Source of the DNA: Macrolepiota albuminosa
Lineage: Eukaryota; Basidiomycota; Agaricomycetes; Agaricales; Agaricaceae
DNA length: 64,000 nucleotides
Direction: 5' to 3'
NCBI GenBank assembly: GCA_027475525.1
Contig: JAMWFC010000065.1
Location: 903,349 to 967,348, forward strand
A program made the position numbers and the translations under genes. Shown one piece after another: positions 39,769 to 51,379 of this stretch. The notes beneath the pieces were generated by a model. It had not been told where the DNA came from. It ran no database searches and worked only from the letters and a program-made list of their open reading frames with translations. Within the stretch, counting starts at the first letter, position 1. The number at the start of each line of letters is the position of its first letter.

Positions 39769-40867
39769 ATGGCTTCTATAGGACCTGAGCTCCCTTCCCA
39801 TCTTCAACAACGCTTGGAAGAAGCAGAGCCTGCAGTGGGGCCTCAAATACCTTCTGAGCTTCTCAATACGCAGACTGCTGATGCCGACGACGAAGATGAA
39901 GACGACTACGTTCCTGAGCTTCCTCCTGATTTGAAAACGATTCGCTCTGCGACTCCATCCGTTTCTACTGTGGTGCGTACTGTATCTTACGAAGAGAAAC
40001 GCGTTTCTGGACCATCTCTGCCTTCGTACCCTCCAATATATGATCCAAAATATCATGCAGCTTACAATGAGGACGATGACGACGATGATTTTGGACCAAA
40101 GCCCTTACCAGCTGGTGTGAAGCATGCAGAGACGAACGCAGTTCAGGAATTCATGGAAAGAGAAGAGAGGAGGCGCAAAGTCGCTGAGGTGAGTGGCGCA
40201 ACAAGCAGATATGTATTGTTTCTTCATATTTTACCAGGAAGCGGAAAAACCGAAAACTCTGAAAAGAGAAGAATGGATGCTAGTTCCGCCTTCGTCGTCC
40301 GATCTGCTAGGAAGTGAGTCATCTCCACAACTATGACAACCTTTTCCTTTTCTTATTCATTAAAGATCTCGACCCAACGAAGCTCAAGGCCCGCCAGTTT
40401 TCAAAATCTGCGGGACTTGTATCCAATAAAGCCGATAACTCTTTGTGGACTGAGACACCAGCTGAGCGCCAACAACGGATCGCAGATGAAGTTTCTGGTA
40501 AAAAGCGGCGCGCGGTCGATAACCAAATTGAAACCGACGGAGATGAGGGCAAGAGGCGCAGAGTGGACGAAGATAGCATTCGTAAAGGTGTAGAGGACTA
40601 CACAGTAAGTCATTTACGGGCATTCTCTTGATGGTTGTTAAACCCACTTATTCCAAGCAAAAATTGCGTGGTCCCTCTTTACTCGCACAACATGAGGCAT
40701 CTGGTAAACCTGACACCAAAGAAGAAGATGATAGAATTTGGGATCATTCAAGGGACATGTCAATTGGTGGACGTTTAATGGATGACTCTAGGCGTACAAA
40801 GCTTATACATGAGGCACAAGGCTTAGGTGATCGATTTGGTGTAGGGAAGAGCGGAGGCTTTTTGTAA
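39769..40867 (+). CDS. GPALPP-motif protein (DUF3752), probable nuclear/RNA-related factor
   Basis: The ATG at 39769 starts MASIGPELPSHLQQRLEEAE. GP-x-LP-type motifs recur (IGPELPS, VGPQIPSELL, VPELPPDL, SGPSLPSYPP), with acidic runs (DDEDEDDY, DEDDDDDDFGP) between them. The DUF3752 half follows: KREEWMLVPPSSSDLLG, LDPTKLKARQFSKSAG, SLWTETPAERQQRIADEVSG, a basic KKRRA/GKRRRVDED stretch, LLAQHEASGKPDTKEEDDRI and WDHSRDMSIGGRLMDDS, ending GDRFGVGKSGGFL with TAA at 40865-40867. Short introns lie near 40189-40238, 40312-40365 and 40604-40660. Animal and plant members are suspected nuclear, spliceosome-associated proteins; the molecular function is not established. Confidence 0.9.
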
Positions 40868-41589
40868 CGCTGACATTTCACTTTCGGAAGAAGATGGGTC
40901 GTTTGATTACTCGGTGAAGTTTTTTGTCGAATTTTACACCATTGAAAAGAAGTTACTTGGTTCTAATCTATGACGTGACAATTGAGAGTGGTATGTTAGT
41001 TAGAATTAATTATAAGAAGGAGCACGAAGGAACTCTGAATGGAGCAGATAATAGTTGAGGTGTGAACTTGGCTTGGTTTCCAAGGACTTTGAAGGCTGAT
41101 GAGGAACTGTATAATGATGTTATGAGCTGTAACATGTGTGTTCAGCAAGCATCTTGCATCTTGTTGCAGGCTTCACTCCCAAACACCCCCTTCACCCTGC
41201 CCCACAACTCAATATTTAAATCCAGCCTCCACCTCACTTTGTTCAGTTAGGGGCCTTGTTTTGAATGGCAATATGTATTTTCATGGCAGCTGCATAAAGA
41301 TTTAATGCATCATTCATAGGATGGACAGGAGAGTGGAAGAGGAATAAAGGAGAAGGGAGACCATTTGAAGGGCCAACAACATGCCAAGGCCAGAAAAATT
41401 ATACACACACACAAAATTCAGAATTCAGGATGTAGCGATTAACAGAATCGACCTCAGTCACTCTACACAAATGTGTAGACAGCTGAATATATCTTGCTGT
41501 GGAAATAAAAACTTTCTGGAAGTGATATAGGGGAGATTTGTCGGCCTACCAGAGGAATGCTGTTATGCATGTTGTGTGGGACTCAGTCA
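40868..41589. other. 3' flank of GPALPP gene grading into CpG-poor DNA
   Basis: The 3' UTR of the plus-strand gene probably occupies the first 150-200 bp. From about 41,050 CpG becomes rare, so the left edge of the transposon-derived block is probably in here. No open frame of interest. Confidence 0.45.
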
Positions 41590-43990
41590 TCAGTCTTATC
41601 TATTTTCCTCTGGGAAGTGTCTAGACTCTATATCTACTAAAATCCTTACAGCTGATTTCCAAGCCCAGCACAATCTTGTGCTCTTTTGAGCTATACCTGC
41701 CCACATCCTTGATATTAGGCTCTCATTTAGAGCTCTTTTTCTATGTCTCTGCTCATCTGATGCTAGGCAGTCTATTTTTATGTACCTCGCCATTGTGTTC
41801 AATCATCTATTTATTGTTTCTTCTTTTGATGGTATTTTCTCTGGGTCAACTTCTTTCTGTATCTTCCACTCACATCATAGTTTCTATGTTAAGCAAGCCA
41901 ACTCAGATACTGTTATTCAGAACATCCTGCCACTTGCAGTTGATACCTTTCCATCCTTGCATGTGGGCTTTGCTAGGTTACACCCTAGAATTAGTCCTAG
42001 GCTTGGCTTACTCCACTCTAGGCCTTGCAGTCTACATAGCTCTCCTGCAAGCTCCCAGATCACCTCTTGTCCTGTTACTTTGCACTTTGTTAGGGCATAG
42101 TCCAGGTCTTCAGTTATACCACATATCTGACACTTACTTCTCATTTTGTAGTTTGGTATCCTTTTCTAGTACTCCCCCAGTTTGAACACATTGTGCATGC
42201 CTTTCCATAGAAAAGTGCAGGATTCTTTTGTTAGGTTCAGTCCTTGAGGAATTTCTATATATTTTGGTTGGTAGATGGGTCCCTATTAAAATCTTTTATG
42301 GCCCATCTTGTCATGTCTAAATATATTGTTGTTCCCTTTCTTTTTGGGGCTTGTTTCTTGTCTATTATGCCCTTGTACATTAGAGCCTGTGAGGCCATGC
42401 TAATTCTTGCTCCTTTAATGTAAAAGCCCTTGACTGGGCTCATATCCATCTCCAAAGGCCACTGAGCTTGTGTACCCTTTTTTACCAGCTTGTCTGCTTC
42501 CTCATTTCCTATTATACTGCTATGACCTTTAACTTTTGTAAAAATTATCTGACCTGTTTTTGCTCTTAGGTGTCTATTTTTAACTTCTATCCAACCGTTG
42601 TCCTCCTACATTTGTAGAGATTTTGTTAGTCCTTCTATTGATACCTTGGAGTCACTTAGTATTTCCAGGTGGTCATTTACATTTGCACTTTTCACTGCAA
42701 TTAGTATAGCCAGGGCTTCTCCAGTATTATTAGACTACCGGGTCATTTTTTCTGGTATTCTTGCTGCTATATTTCATGAATTTCTATTGCTATACCAGAC
42801 CCCTGCACCTGCAATTGCATTTTCATATCTGTTATTTGTGCAGGAGCCATTTGTGTAGGTCTGTATCCATTGTGTAGAGCCTATCCTTCTTTTCAGCTTC
42901 TATGTAGCCATTTCCACTTCTTTATTTGCTTCTCTATTATTGTGAGTAGTGCTGCTATTTGTTGCAAAAACATGTATGCTGTCTTCCAAGAAGCTCTTGA
43001 CTTTTGTTGTCTTGTCAAAGGGTGTTGATATCTGTGAGTCTATCTGGTCTTTAATTCTATTGTTTATCTCTCCTTCATCCATGCCTTCTAATTTCAGTAA
43101 GCCCCACTCTCCCTGTAGCTTGTTTAGCAGCTTTCTTGTGCTTATTCCACATCTATGTGGGTTTCTGCATCCCTTGTTTCTTGCCTCTTTACATTTATTG
43201 TACTTGCAGTTCTTCCTTGGTTTGTAGTTTGGATTTAGCATGCTGTTTATGTGTTTTATGAGGGCAAGTAAGTCTCCCACAGTTACTATGCTGTGGTGTT
43301 TTCTTTGGCATTTTGCAGCAGCTGTGTTATAGCCCTGGTATTCCATTCTGGTCAAGCCTGTGTGGTACCATATGGGCATGTCCATTCTTAGTTTCAGTGG
43401 TAGTTTTGTAGAGACTGGGATTACTCCATACTTTTTTGCTATTTTCAGCATCTGTCTTATAAATGGTGGCAGGCCATCCTTATGTTCTCTTACATTTGTG
43501 GAGAGTGATTGTTCCTATATGCTCTGTCATTGTCTAGTTTTGACTTCCTTAGCAGGCTTGTTTCTATCAGCAAGTCTGCAATCTTTGCCCATGCCAGGCA
43601 TGAGGCACTTGGGTCCAGATAGCATTTAGTTTTCATGAGCTCAATTGCTTGATTCCTTGTTTTCAGATCTAGAAGTTTCTTACCTCCTTGTTTGATTGGC
43701 CTGTTTAGGGTCTCAAGTCCTACTGTTGGGTGATCTATTTCTCTCCATACAAAGTCTCTAATAATCCTTATTAGTCTTTGCTCTATATCTGGAGGCATGC
43801 CTTGAACACATGTTCTATACTGTGCAAAATTTAGCCCTCCCTTGCAGGAGAGGCAAAGCTCCATTGTGGCAGCATATTCTGGAATCAACTTGGACTTGAA
43901 CATGACCCTATTATAATCATGTGAACTGGTGTAAGATTTTAGTACTCTTAATCCAGATATAAGGGACTGCTTGAGTCTGATACTACCCAC
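41590..43990 (-). mobile_element. Decayed non-LTR retrotransposon: RT C-terminal region, RNase H, zinc-finger tail
   Basis: On the minus strand the pieces run 43990 to about 41590. An RT-connection region comes first (MELCLSCKGGLNFAQYRTCV, VQGMPPDIEQRLIRIIRDFV, LNRPIKQGGKKLLDLKTRNQ). A linker ORF (43451-42900, MPIWYHTGLTRMEYQG) follows. RNase H remnants come next (AILIAVKSANVNDHLEILSD, FTKVKGHSSIIGNEEADKLV). The last part is a cysteine cluster CQICG..DYALTKC..VIWELAGEL. Stops and frame breaks separate the pieces, and the 5' RT and endonuclease are missing, so it is inactive. The domain order and the cysteine motif match the separate element at 49.2-50.6 kb, which is better preserved. CpG is almost absent across the block, consistent with old methylation damage. 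Confidence 0.85.
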
Positions 43991-44949
43991 CTGCTAAGCT
44001 AGGAACCAAACCAGATGTTCAGCTTTCAGTTGCAGGGCACATGGTTTGCTGATGCCCAAGTGTGGATCTCCATGTGTTTCCACTCTACACCTTGCCTTTC
44101 AGCCTACCAACTTGCTCCTGGTCACAATTGCCAGAGTCAGAGTTGTTTCAAGAGGCTTTTTCTGCAATCTGGCTCTGCCTCCCTACTACCAACTAATGCC
44201 ACTGACTAGCCAATCAGGACAGTGATGGCCTGTCCTAATGGTTGGCTTGTTATCAGAACAATTTCTCTGCTCATCTCCTATCCTCTTGGTGCATTGCTGG
44301 ATTTGAAGATAGAGCTTGAATCTATCCAGGACTACATAGCTACAATCCACTCTCAGTCTGCTGTATCAGACTAAACAACCAATGAGCTGATCCAGAATGC
44401 TACTGCTGATTGGATCCAACAACCAACATTCAGTGCCTTGCCAGATTGGCTCTGACACTTGTCATTAGCATTTCACCACCTGCCACCACCTGCCACCACC
44501 TGCTACCAGTATTTTGCCACTTCAAGCTAGCACCTACCCCAGTGCCATCCTGATACCCATGCAATACACTGCATAAACCTGACCACTCCAAGGTCTTGAG
44601 CCCTGCTCTGTGTTCAATACTTAGCTAGTAGATAGTGATTTGTTATAGTAGTTTTGATATTGCCTAACTATTGCCTAAATACTGCCCTGATCACCTGTGT
44701 TATCTGTCTTCATTGTCTAGCTTGTCCAATCTAATATTACATCTTTCCTTGCTATTTTATGTCTTCTCCAAAGTCTCTTCTTAAGTCCTCTGTGAATCCC
44801 TCAAAATTTTTTCCAGTCTTCTCTCTATTTTGTTGATTCCATTTAGCTTTGTTCAACTTTCTTTGGCTCTACACTATTCTAGGACTCACTGTACTTGTTT
44901 TGTATAAGTCAAGACTATTGTACCAGTCTCAAGAAGTTATCCAATTTTT
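43991..44949. mobile_element. CpG-free non-coding block, probably transposon-derived
   Basis: I found no CpG dinucleotide in this nearly 1-kb stretch by eye, and no long frame. It continues the composition of the adjacent retroelement relic. It could be that element's 5' part or a separate LTR-like fragment. The motif GCCAATCAGGACAG and its near-complement around 44,205-44,250 suggest a partly self-complementary unit. Classification beyond 'transposon-derived' is not supported. Confidence 0.5.
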
Positions 44950-45153
44950 TTAAAGAACTCTAGACTTTGTCCATGAGTTCTGTAAGTTCAGGAATAGTCC
45001 TTGAAGACATTGAAGAATAATTCTTTGATTTCCTCCCCCCCAAGCTTCATGCTTGTCGGGTGTTGCAAAACTAAACCATTTGCATCTTTTGGCTCTATGA
45101 TCTTTCTTGCCGCACCCAGAACATTCATGTTTGTGATCATGTGCAAAATTCAA
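44950..45153 (-). pseudogene. CCHC zinc-knuckle fragment, probably retroelement gag
   Basis: A 67-codon frame carries CSGCGKKDHRAKRC, a perfect CX2CX4HX4C zinc knuckle, preceded by a histidine-rich FAHDHKHE. Such knuckles are typical of retroelement gag proteins. Nothing else of a gag or pol is joined to it. It sits at the edge of the CpG-poor block, about 260 bp upstream of MET2, and CpG becomes normal again just right of it. Confidence 0.55.
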
Positions 45154-45414
45154 CAGCCTCTCGATTTCTGCCAGTCGGTGCAGACTTCCTTCTTGTCTGG
45201 GTTAACGTTGATGAGACGGCTGTTCCTCTTCCTGGAGACATACTTAGGCCTTCTGCCTGCTCAACAGATCTTATTTTAAACTCAGATTGATCTTATCACA
45301 TATCTAATCCGGAAATTTTTTGAGCTGGACAAAAATGGATCAATGGAATCCAGAATTCACGCTACTTATGACTTGCGCCTCTCAATAGTAACAGGACGTT
45401 TCGCGTCTTGAAGC

Positions 45415-46842
<1,428 letters not shown>

Positions 46843-47470
46843 AAACACGGGCCGTTAAAGTGCTACTTTATTGCTATCTATCGTGAGTATGTATATCATT
46901 AATGTAGAGTGGAATACTTTGAATGACTTCCTTATCCATGAATTTAATGGTCGTAATAGAATGTCTACATGTCGCTACCGCCATAATCCACTTATCGCCT
47001 CGGACCTGTAGATTGAGGATACACTTGATATTCATGTGCCTCTAAAAGATCATTAGTCGTCTTCAGTAACTGTCGCACATTCCCACTTTCACATATTGGG
47101 TGCCATGAGCAACTATGCGGAATTTGTTGATGTAATAAGAGGAAAATGTAAGGCTGTGATTCCATAAGGATATGATAAATGTCATCATTATACAGAGTGA
47201 AGGATCCTCTAACGTTAGTCGTAGTACATATATTGCGTATGTATCACGTACACCTCATAGGAGTCTATACTCCCTATGAGTGCTTCAAAGCATGGTCAAC
47301 CCAAAACGTAAGCATTTGTATTGTATTTAGACCCAGATCAAGAGGGCGGGTCGAAGTTCCGTCCACTTTCATGAGAGTAGATTCAAAGGCGTATGTAGTG
47401 TAGGCCATCGTCCCAGCTAGAAAGGAGGAAACGATCAGCTTTTATAATCCATTTAAAGGCGATGGGAATG
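46843..47470. other. Intergenic, convergent 3' flanks
   Basis: Separates MET2 (+) and the unrecognised minus-strand gene. No coding frame or repeat of note. Confidence 0.5.
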
Positions 47471-48464
47471 TTAACCGGGGTTGAGTTCACCAAAGGCCCA
47501 TCGAATATAGTTGGTGACAGCGAAGAAACGCCCGCGACCTTTGCAAGTATCATTGATCTGGAGTATCTCATTAATTGGCATGATAGATAAAGCCAAGTTG
47601 AAACTGACCACAGCCCAAAGTGTCTGATACATACTCGATGGCTTGTTGAGTTGATTTCCATTTGCGTTTTCAAGCTGAACTGCATAAGACACGAGAAAAA
47701 AAGGCGCCCAGATAGGTTACATACCCAACGCGGATCAGTAAAGTCCATCATGTCTTGGATGCCAAAATCCTCTGGAGAAACCGAGAATACAAAAAAAGGG
47801 AAAGGACGATCGGGAGTTCCATGCTGAGAACGGAAATCGGGTTAGTTGTAAATGGTCTACTGTAGATATTTGCATACTAGAGCGAAAATGTCCCATCGCG
47901 CATGGTGCGCGGTACAAAGGTTTGAAACCTCCTTAAAGCGAAGAGCAGTTGCTTGTGGAGAGTTGAGAGCATAGTTGCCAATGGCGCGCAAAGACTCCGA
48001 GACGGTGTCTAGGACATAGTCCTGCATAAGGGCCACAAACTTTTGCTCGTTGTCGATGCTCTTAAGGAACATGATATCTTCTGTCTCGAAAGTGACATAA
48101 CGGGGACTGGCGAGTCGCAAGGGGCAGTCTTTGTCAACGTAATCAGCAGTGTTGAATTCGACAGGTTGCATAGATGAGAAGTCTGGAAATGGACCCTGCT
48201 TTATTGGACTGCAGAAAAGAAATAAAGAAACCCACAGTTCTTCGCCAGGCTAATGAATTTGATGTTGGGGCTGCGCTCTATTTCCCTGAGGGACCTGGTA
48301 CCGCGAGGCCTTTGAAGCTCAGGGTATTCAGGCCATGCTAATGCTCTCATTTGTGACGCCGTCGTAAAATACAAGGTCGAAGACTTGCGAAACGTTGGAA
48401 GGCAGACACCCGAGAGATATTCCTTGACCGTAAAGAGCGTTTTGCTGTCGGTATCGGCTGCCAT
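47471..48464 (-). CDS. Unrecognised multi-exon gene (hypothetical)
   Basis: I do not recognise this family. The ATG at 48464 starts MAADTDSKTLFTVKEYLSGV. The best coding exon is about 48171-47880: VEFNTADYVDKDCPLRLASP, YVTFETEDIMFLKSIDNEQK, FVALMQDYVLDTVSESLRAI and ARWDIFALVCKYLQ. It then continues over an intron into HGTPDRPFPFFVFSVSPEDF and GIQDMMDFTDPRW. The last exon is LSIMPINEILQINDTCKGRG and NYIRWAFGELNPG, with a stop at 47471-47473. The predicted product is about 260-290 residues, with no signal peptide or membrane helix seen. Exon 1 is ambiguous because two frames are open around 48,330-48,460. Confidence 0.5.
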
Positions 48465-49230
48465 TAGAACACAAAGAAAAACTGAAAGAATTCAAAAGAA
48501 ATAGGATGGTGAAATCTTGGCAGGCCTTTTGTCGGAGCCCTATATACGAGACGACAAAGCGATTGGACCATCGGGGCCATCTCCATTGCGGACACCGCAA
48601 GGTCCTTCCATTGTTTCCATTGTTATTTTTAGTCTGACTCCACAAGATCAGAGTGGCCAGCTCCAGTTTTCTGGATCAAGATCTCGTCAGCAGGAGGGAG
48701 CATACGCAACACTGCTCAGCCCCTTGCAAGCCTTTGGCCCAGGTTCGTTGCAATGATTCCGCCGTCGGAATCAGTCTTGGTGTTTGCTGAATGCAGCACC
48801 TAGTCAGACGACTCGATAACTTGTTAGGTACTAGGACTTGCACATACTACTAGTATGTACCAGCAATGAGCATCCAGTCAAGGTATACGCGACATGGCAT
48901 ATGATCACGTGATAAGTATTAATTGTGAAAGCTCTCTTTCCAACCACATCCCAACGAATATGATGGCATTTTCAGCCGCTGTGACAGGGACCTTACTTCT
49001 CACAACGTGAGTACGAAGATCCAGGCGAGAGTTCTAGGAAAAGAATCGACTTAGCAAAGATGGCAGTCAAGTTTCTCACCTCTACATTCCCAGTGATTTT
49101 CATATGTAATATGTTCGATGCATCCAACTCAAATTCCCTCGTGAACTGCGCTTAGCCCGGTCAGTTCTTCAAGGCTACTCTATCCCAAGACAGACAGTAA
49201 ATCATACAAGGAACAAAAGTACTGCGCTTC
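48465..49230. other. Intergenic, nothing recognised
   Basis: Contains the presumed promoter of the minus-strand gene at its left. No frame, repeat or RNA gene I can support. Confidence 0.4.
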
Positions 49231-50640
49231 TTTTTTTTTTTTGGTGTAGCGTTTGGTGTGGCACCGTGACCGACGCCAAAGTCGTCTCCACGGCGCTCGC
49301 TGTTGTCACAGGGGGAGATCACCCCATGTCTGTTGTCGGGTATACACCGCCAGGGAAATGCATTACGCACGCAGTGTGGGACTCGGTGTCATCCACCCGT
49401 GGCATCACGCTCCTATCCAACTCCTTCCTCGTCCCCTACTCCATAGCCACACGGGTGGTCCATAACCACTAAAACCCCGGTTGTTTCCGTCCAGTCGTCC
49501 AGAAGTCTATGCTCATTTCTGAGGATCCCTCTCCAGGTTGTGATGACTAGCTTCTTGCGGAGGGCTTTTTTACCGTACTTGAGATTCGTTAGGCTCCTGT
49601 CCAATGATAGCCTCTCATTTATGGACGAATACCACCTGTTAGGGATCTCAGCACAGGAGAAGGGGCATTCTTGTTCGCGATCACTCGTTCGCATCTTAGC
49701 TTCCAGATCAAGTGAGCGGCTTCGATCATTAGGATTCTGTAGCGTCTCGACTTTCCTGCGTCTGGTTTCCCTTTCTTATCACGGAAACCGGCCAGAGGCG
49801 CTGCTAGCACAGGACGGGGGCGAACCATTCGCCTTCGTAGTTCTTTTCCCACAGAGTCCTTGCGGCCTCCCATATCTCACTTTGGCCGGGGGTCTCGCAC
49901 TTAGTTAGGATGTGGTCCATAGTTTCCAATGTATTACAGTGGCTGCATTCCGCCCGGCTTTGTTGTTCGAGGTTGTAGGAGGGCCTCAGCCACTTATTCC
50001 CCACCATATACGCGTCGTGCGCTGTCATCCATAGGAAAAAACGCGCCTGTCGTGAGAAATCCTTGCTGCGGATTCTCTTCCAGAACATTTCTGACGTGGG
50101 GCGCGGCCCGAAGATTTCTTCGGCGCAATCTTTCATGTGGTCCACTATCGACTCTGTGCGCGTCCTTTGTGTGGACTTGACCGCTCGCATTCTTTTCTCA
50201 ATGGTTCGGTAGGCTAGAGCTTGGGTCATGGCATTGAGTTTTGCCCCCGAGACGTTTAGTAGGGGGTCGAGCTCGGAGCTGATCTCGGTCTGGGGGGTGT
50301 TCACTGCTTCACCGGCTAGTTTATCTGCCCCTTCGTTTCTTTCGTGGCCTCTGTGGCCTTTGACCCATTTCACTTTCGTCACAGTATGTCGCTTCCTCGC
50401 CCTATCGACTGCTAGCTTCGTTAGGAGAGGGTTGGCCGTCGTTAGATAGCCACTGTCCTCGTTCTTTCTCATATTCTTTGTGATCGCATTTATCACGTAT
50501 TTCGAGTCGAGCTCGATATATAAATTCCCGTCCTGGGGAGCACGTTCAGTTGCCTCTTTGAAGGCGAGCAGCTCGCCCGTCTGGTTTGATTGGGTCATAC
50601 TCCCTTTGCTCGTAAGACAATAAAATTTTTCTTCTGGACT
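49231..50640 (-). mobile_element. 5'-truncated LINE-type retrotransposon fragment (RNase H and zinc-finger C-terminus, A-tail)
   Basis: A long minus-strand frame (50598-49804) encodes an RNase H domain: LLAFKEATERAPQDGNLYIE, LDSKYVINAITKN, WVKGHRGHERNEGADKLAGE. A C-terminal cysteine/histidine cluster follows (CSHCNTLETMDHILTKC). After one frame change the C-terminus continues (ECPFSCAEIPNRWYSSINER, LTNLKYGKKALRKKLV, WRGILRNE) to about 49,480. A 12-base A-run on the minus strand (49242-49231) lies where a LINE poly(A) tail would be. The 5' half (endonuclease, RT) is absent, as expected for a truncated insertion. CpG frequency is normal, so this copy is younger than the relic at 41.6-44.0 kb, which has the same domain order. 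It lies between the dynein-tail gene's 3' end and the unrecognised gene. Confidence 0.85.
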
Positions 50641-50660
50641 ATGTACGCTGCATGCAGATC

Positions 50661-50873
50661 ACACTCGTCGACACTCATCTGTAGGCATGTGTGCTATGTT
50701 GAAAACAACAATGTAATATATCCCATCCCATCAAGCGCTTCCGCTCTCATCAGGGTGTAAATATTGTACACTCGTCGACACTCATCTCCAGGCAGATGTG
50801 CTATGTTGAAGACGACGATGTTAGATTTTGTATCCCATCCCATCAAGCGCTTGCGCTCTCATCAGGGTGTAAA
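50661..50873. repeat. Two diverged direct repeats, period about 107 bp
   Basis: Copies at 50661-50761 and 50768-50873 both start ACACTCGTCGACACTCATCT/C and end CTCTCATCAGGGTGTAAA. Differences include GAAGACGACGATG in copy 2 against GAAAACAACAATG in copy 1, which is CpG changed to CpA. They adjoin the truncated end of the LINE fragment and may belong to it or be its target site region. Confidence 0.85.
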
Positions 50874-51379
50874 CAAGAGAAGAGTTTCCAAAAATTACTG
50901 TAAGCCGAAACTTACAGATGGGTTCGGATGTATAATTTGCAATCAGCAAAAAACTGTGTCTCGGTAAAAACCTCACTGACGACAGTACATGCCCGAGCAC
51001 AAGAGATAAAGAATTCAACTGTGAATGTAGCATCTATATTAGGGGCACGATTTGGCGTACGGACCATTTAAGTAGCCACGTGATTATATTGACTTCATTT
51101 CAGGCTGATGTGAAGAAGACTTGGTCTCAGAGGCTTGTTCAAGTATTTGACTTGCTGTCACTAGTCACGTCTCGTATAATTGCAAAATATCAATCTGACC
51201 CATTAGAAACCATTTAAGATAGATTGAGACGGTCAATTGAAGGATTAATTGGTTATTAATGAGAGTAATACATCGTGCGTAAAGCCGGAATGCAAAACAT
51301 AAGATCATATGAATGAATGACTAAGGGTATTCGGTATGTGATGGATCATAAAAAGAGTGTGAAATATGTGATAAAACAA

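Noticed and set aside
41676..42185. 169-codon hydrophobic plus-strand frame
   Set aside because: It is antisense to the RNase H and zinc-finger remnants of the retroelement; leucine/serine richness is a by-product.
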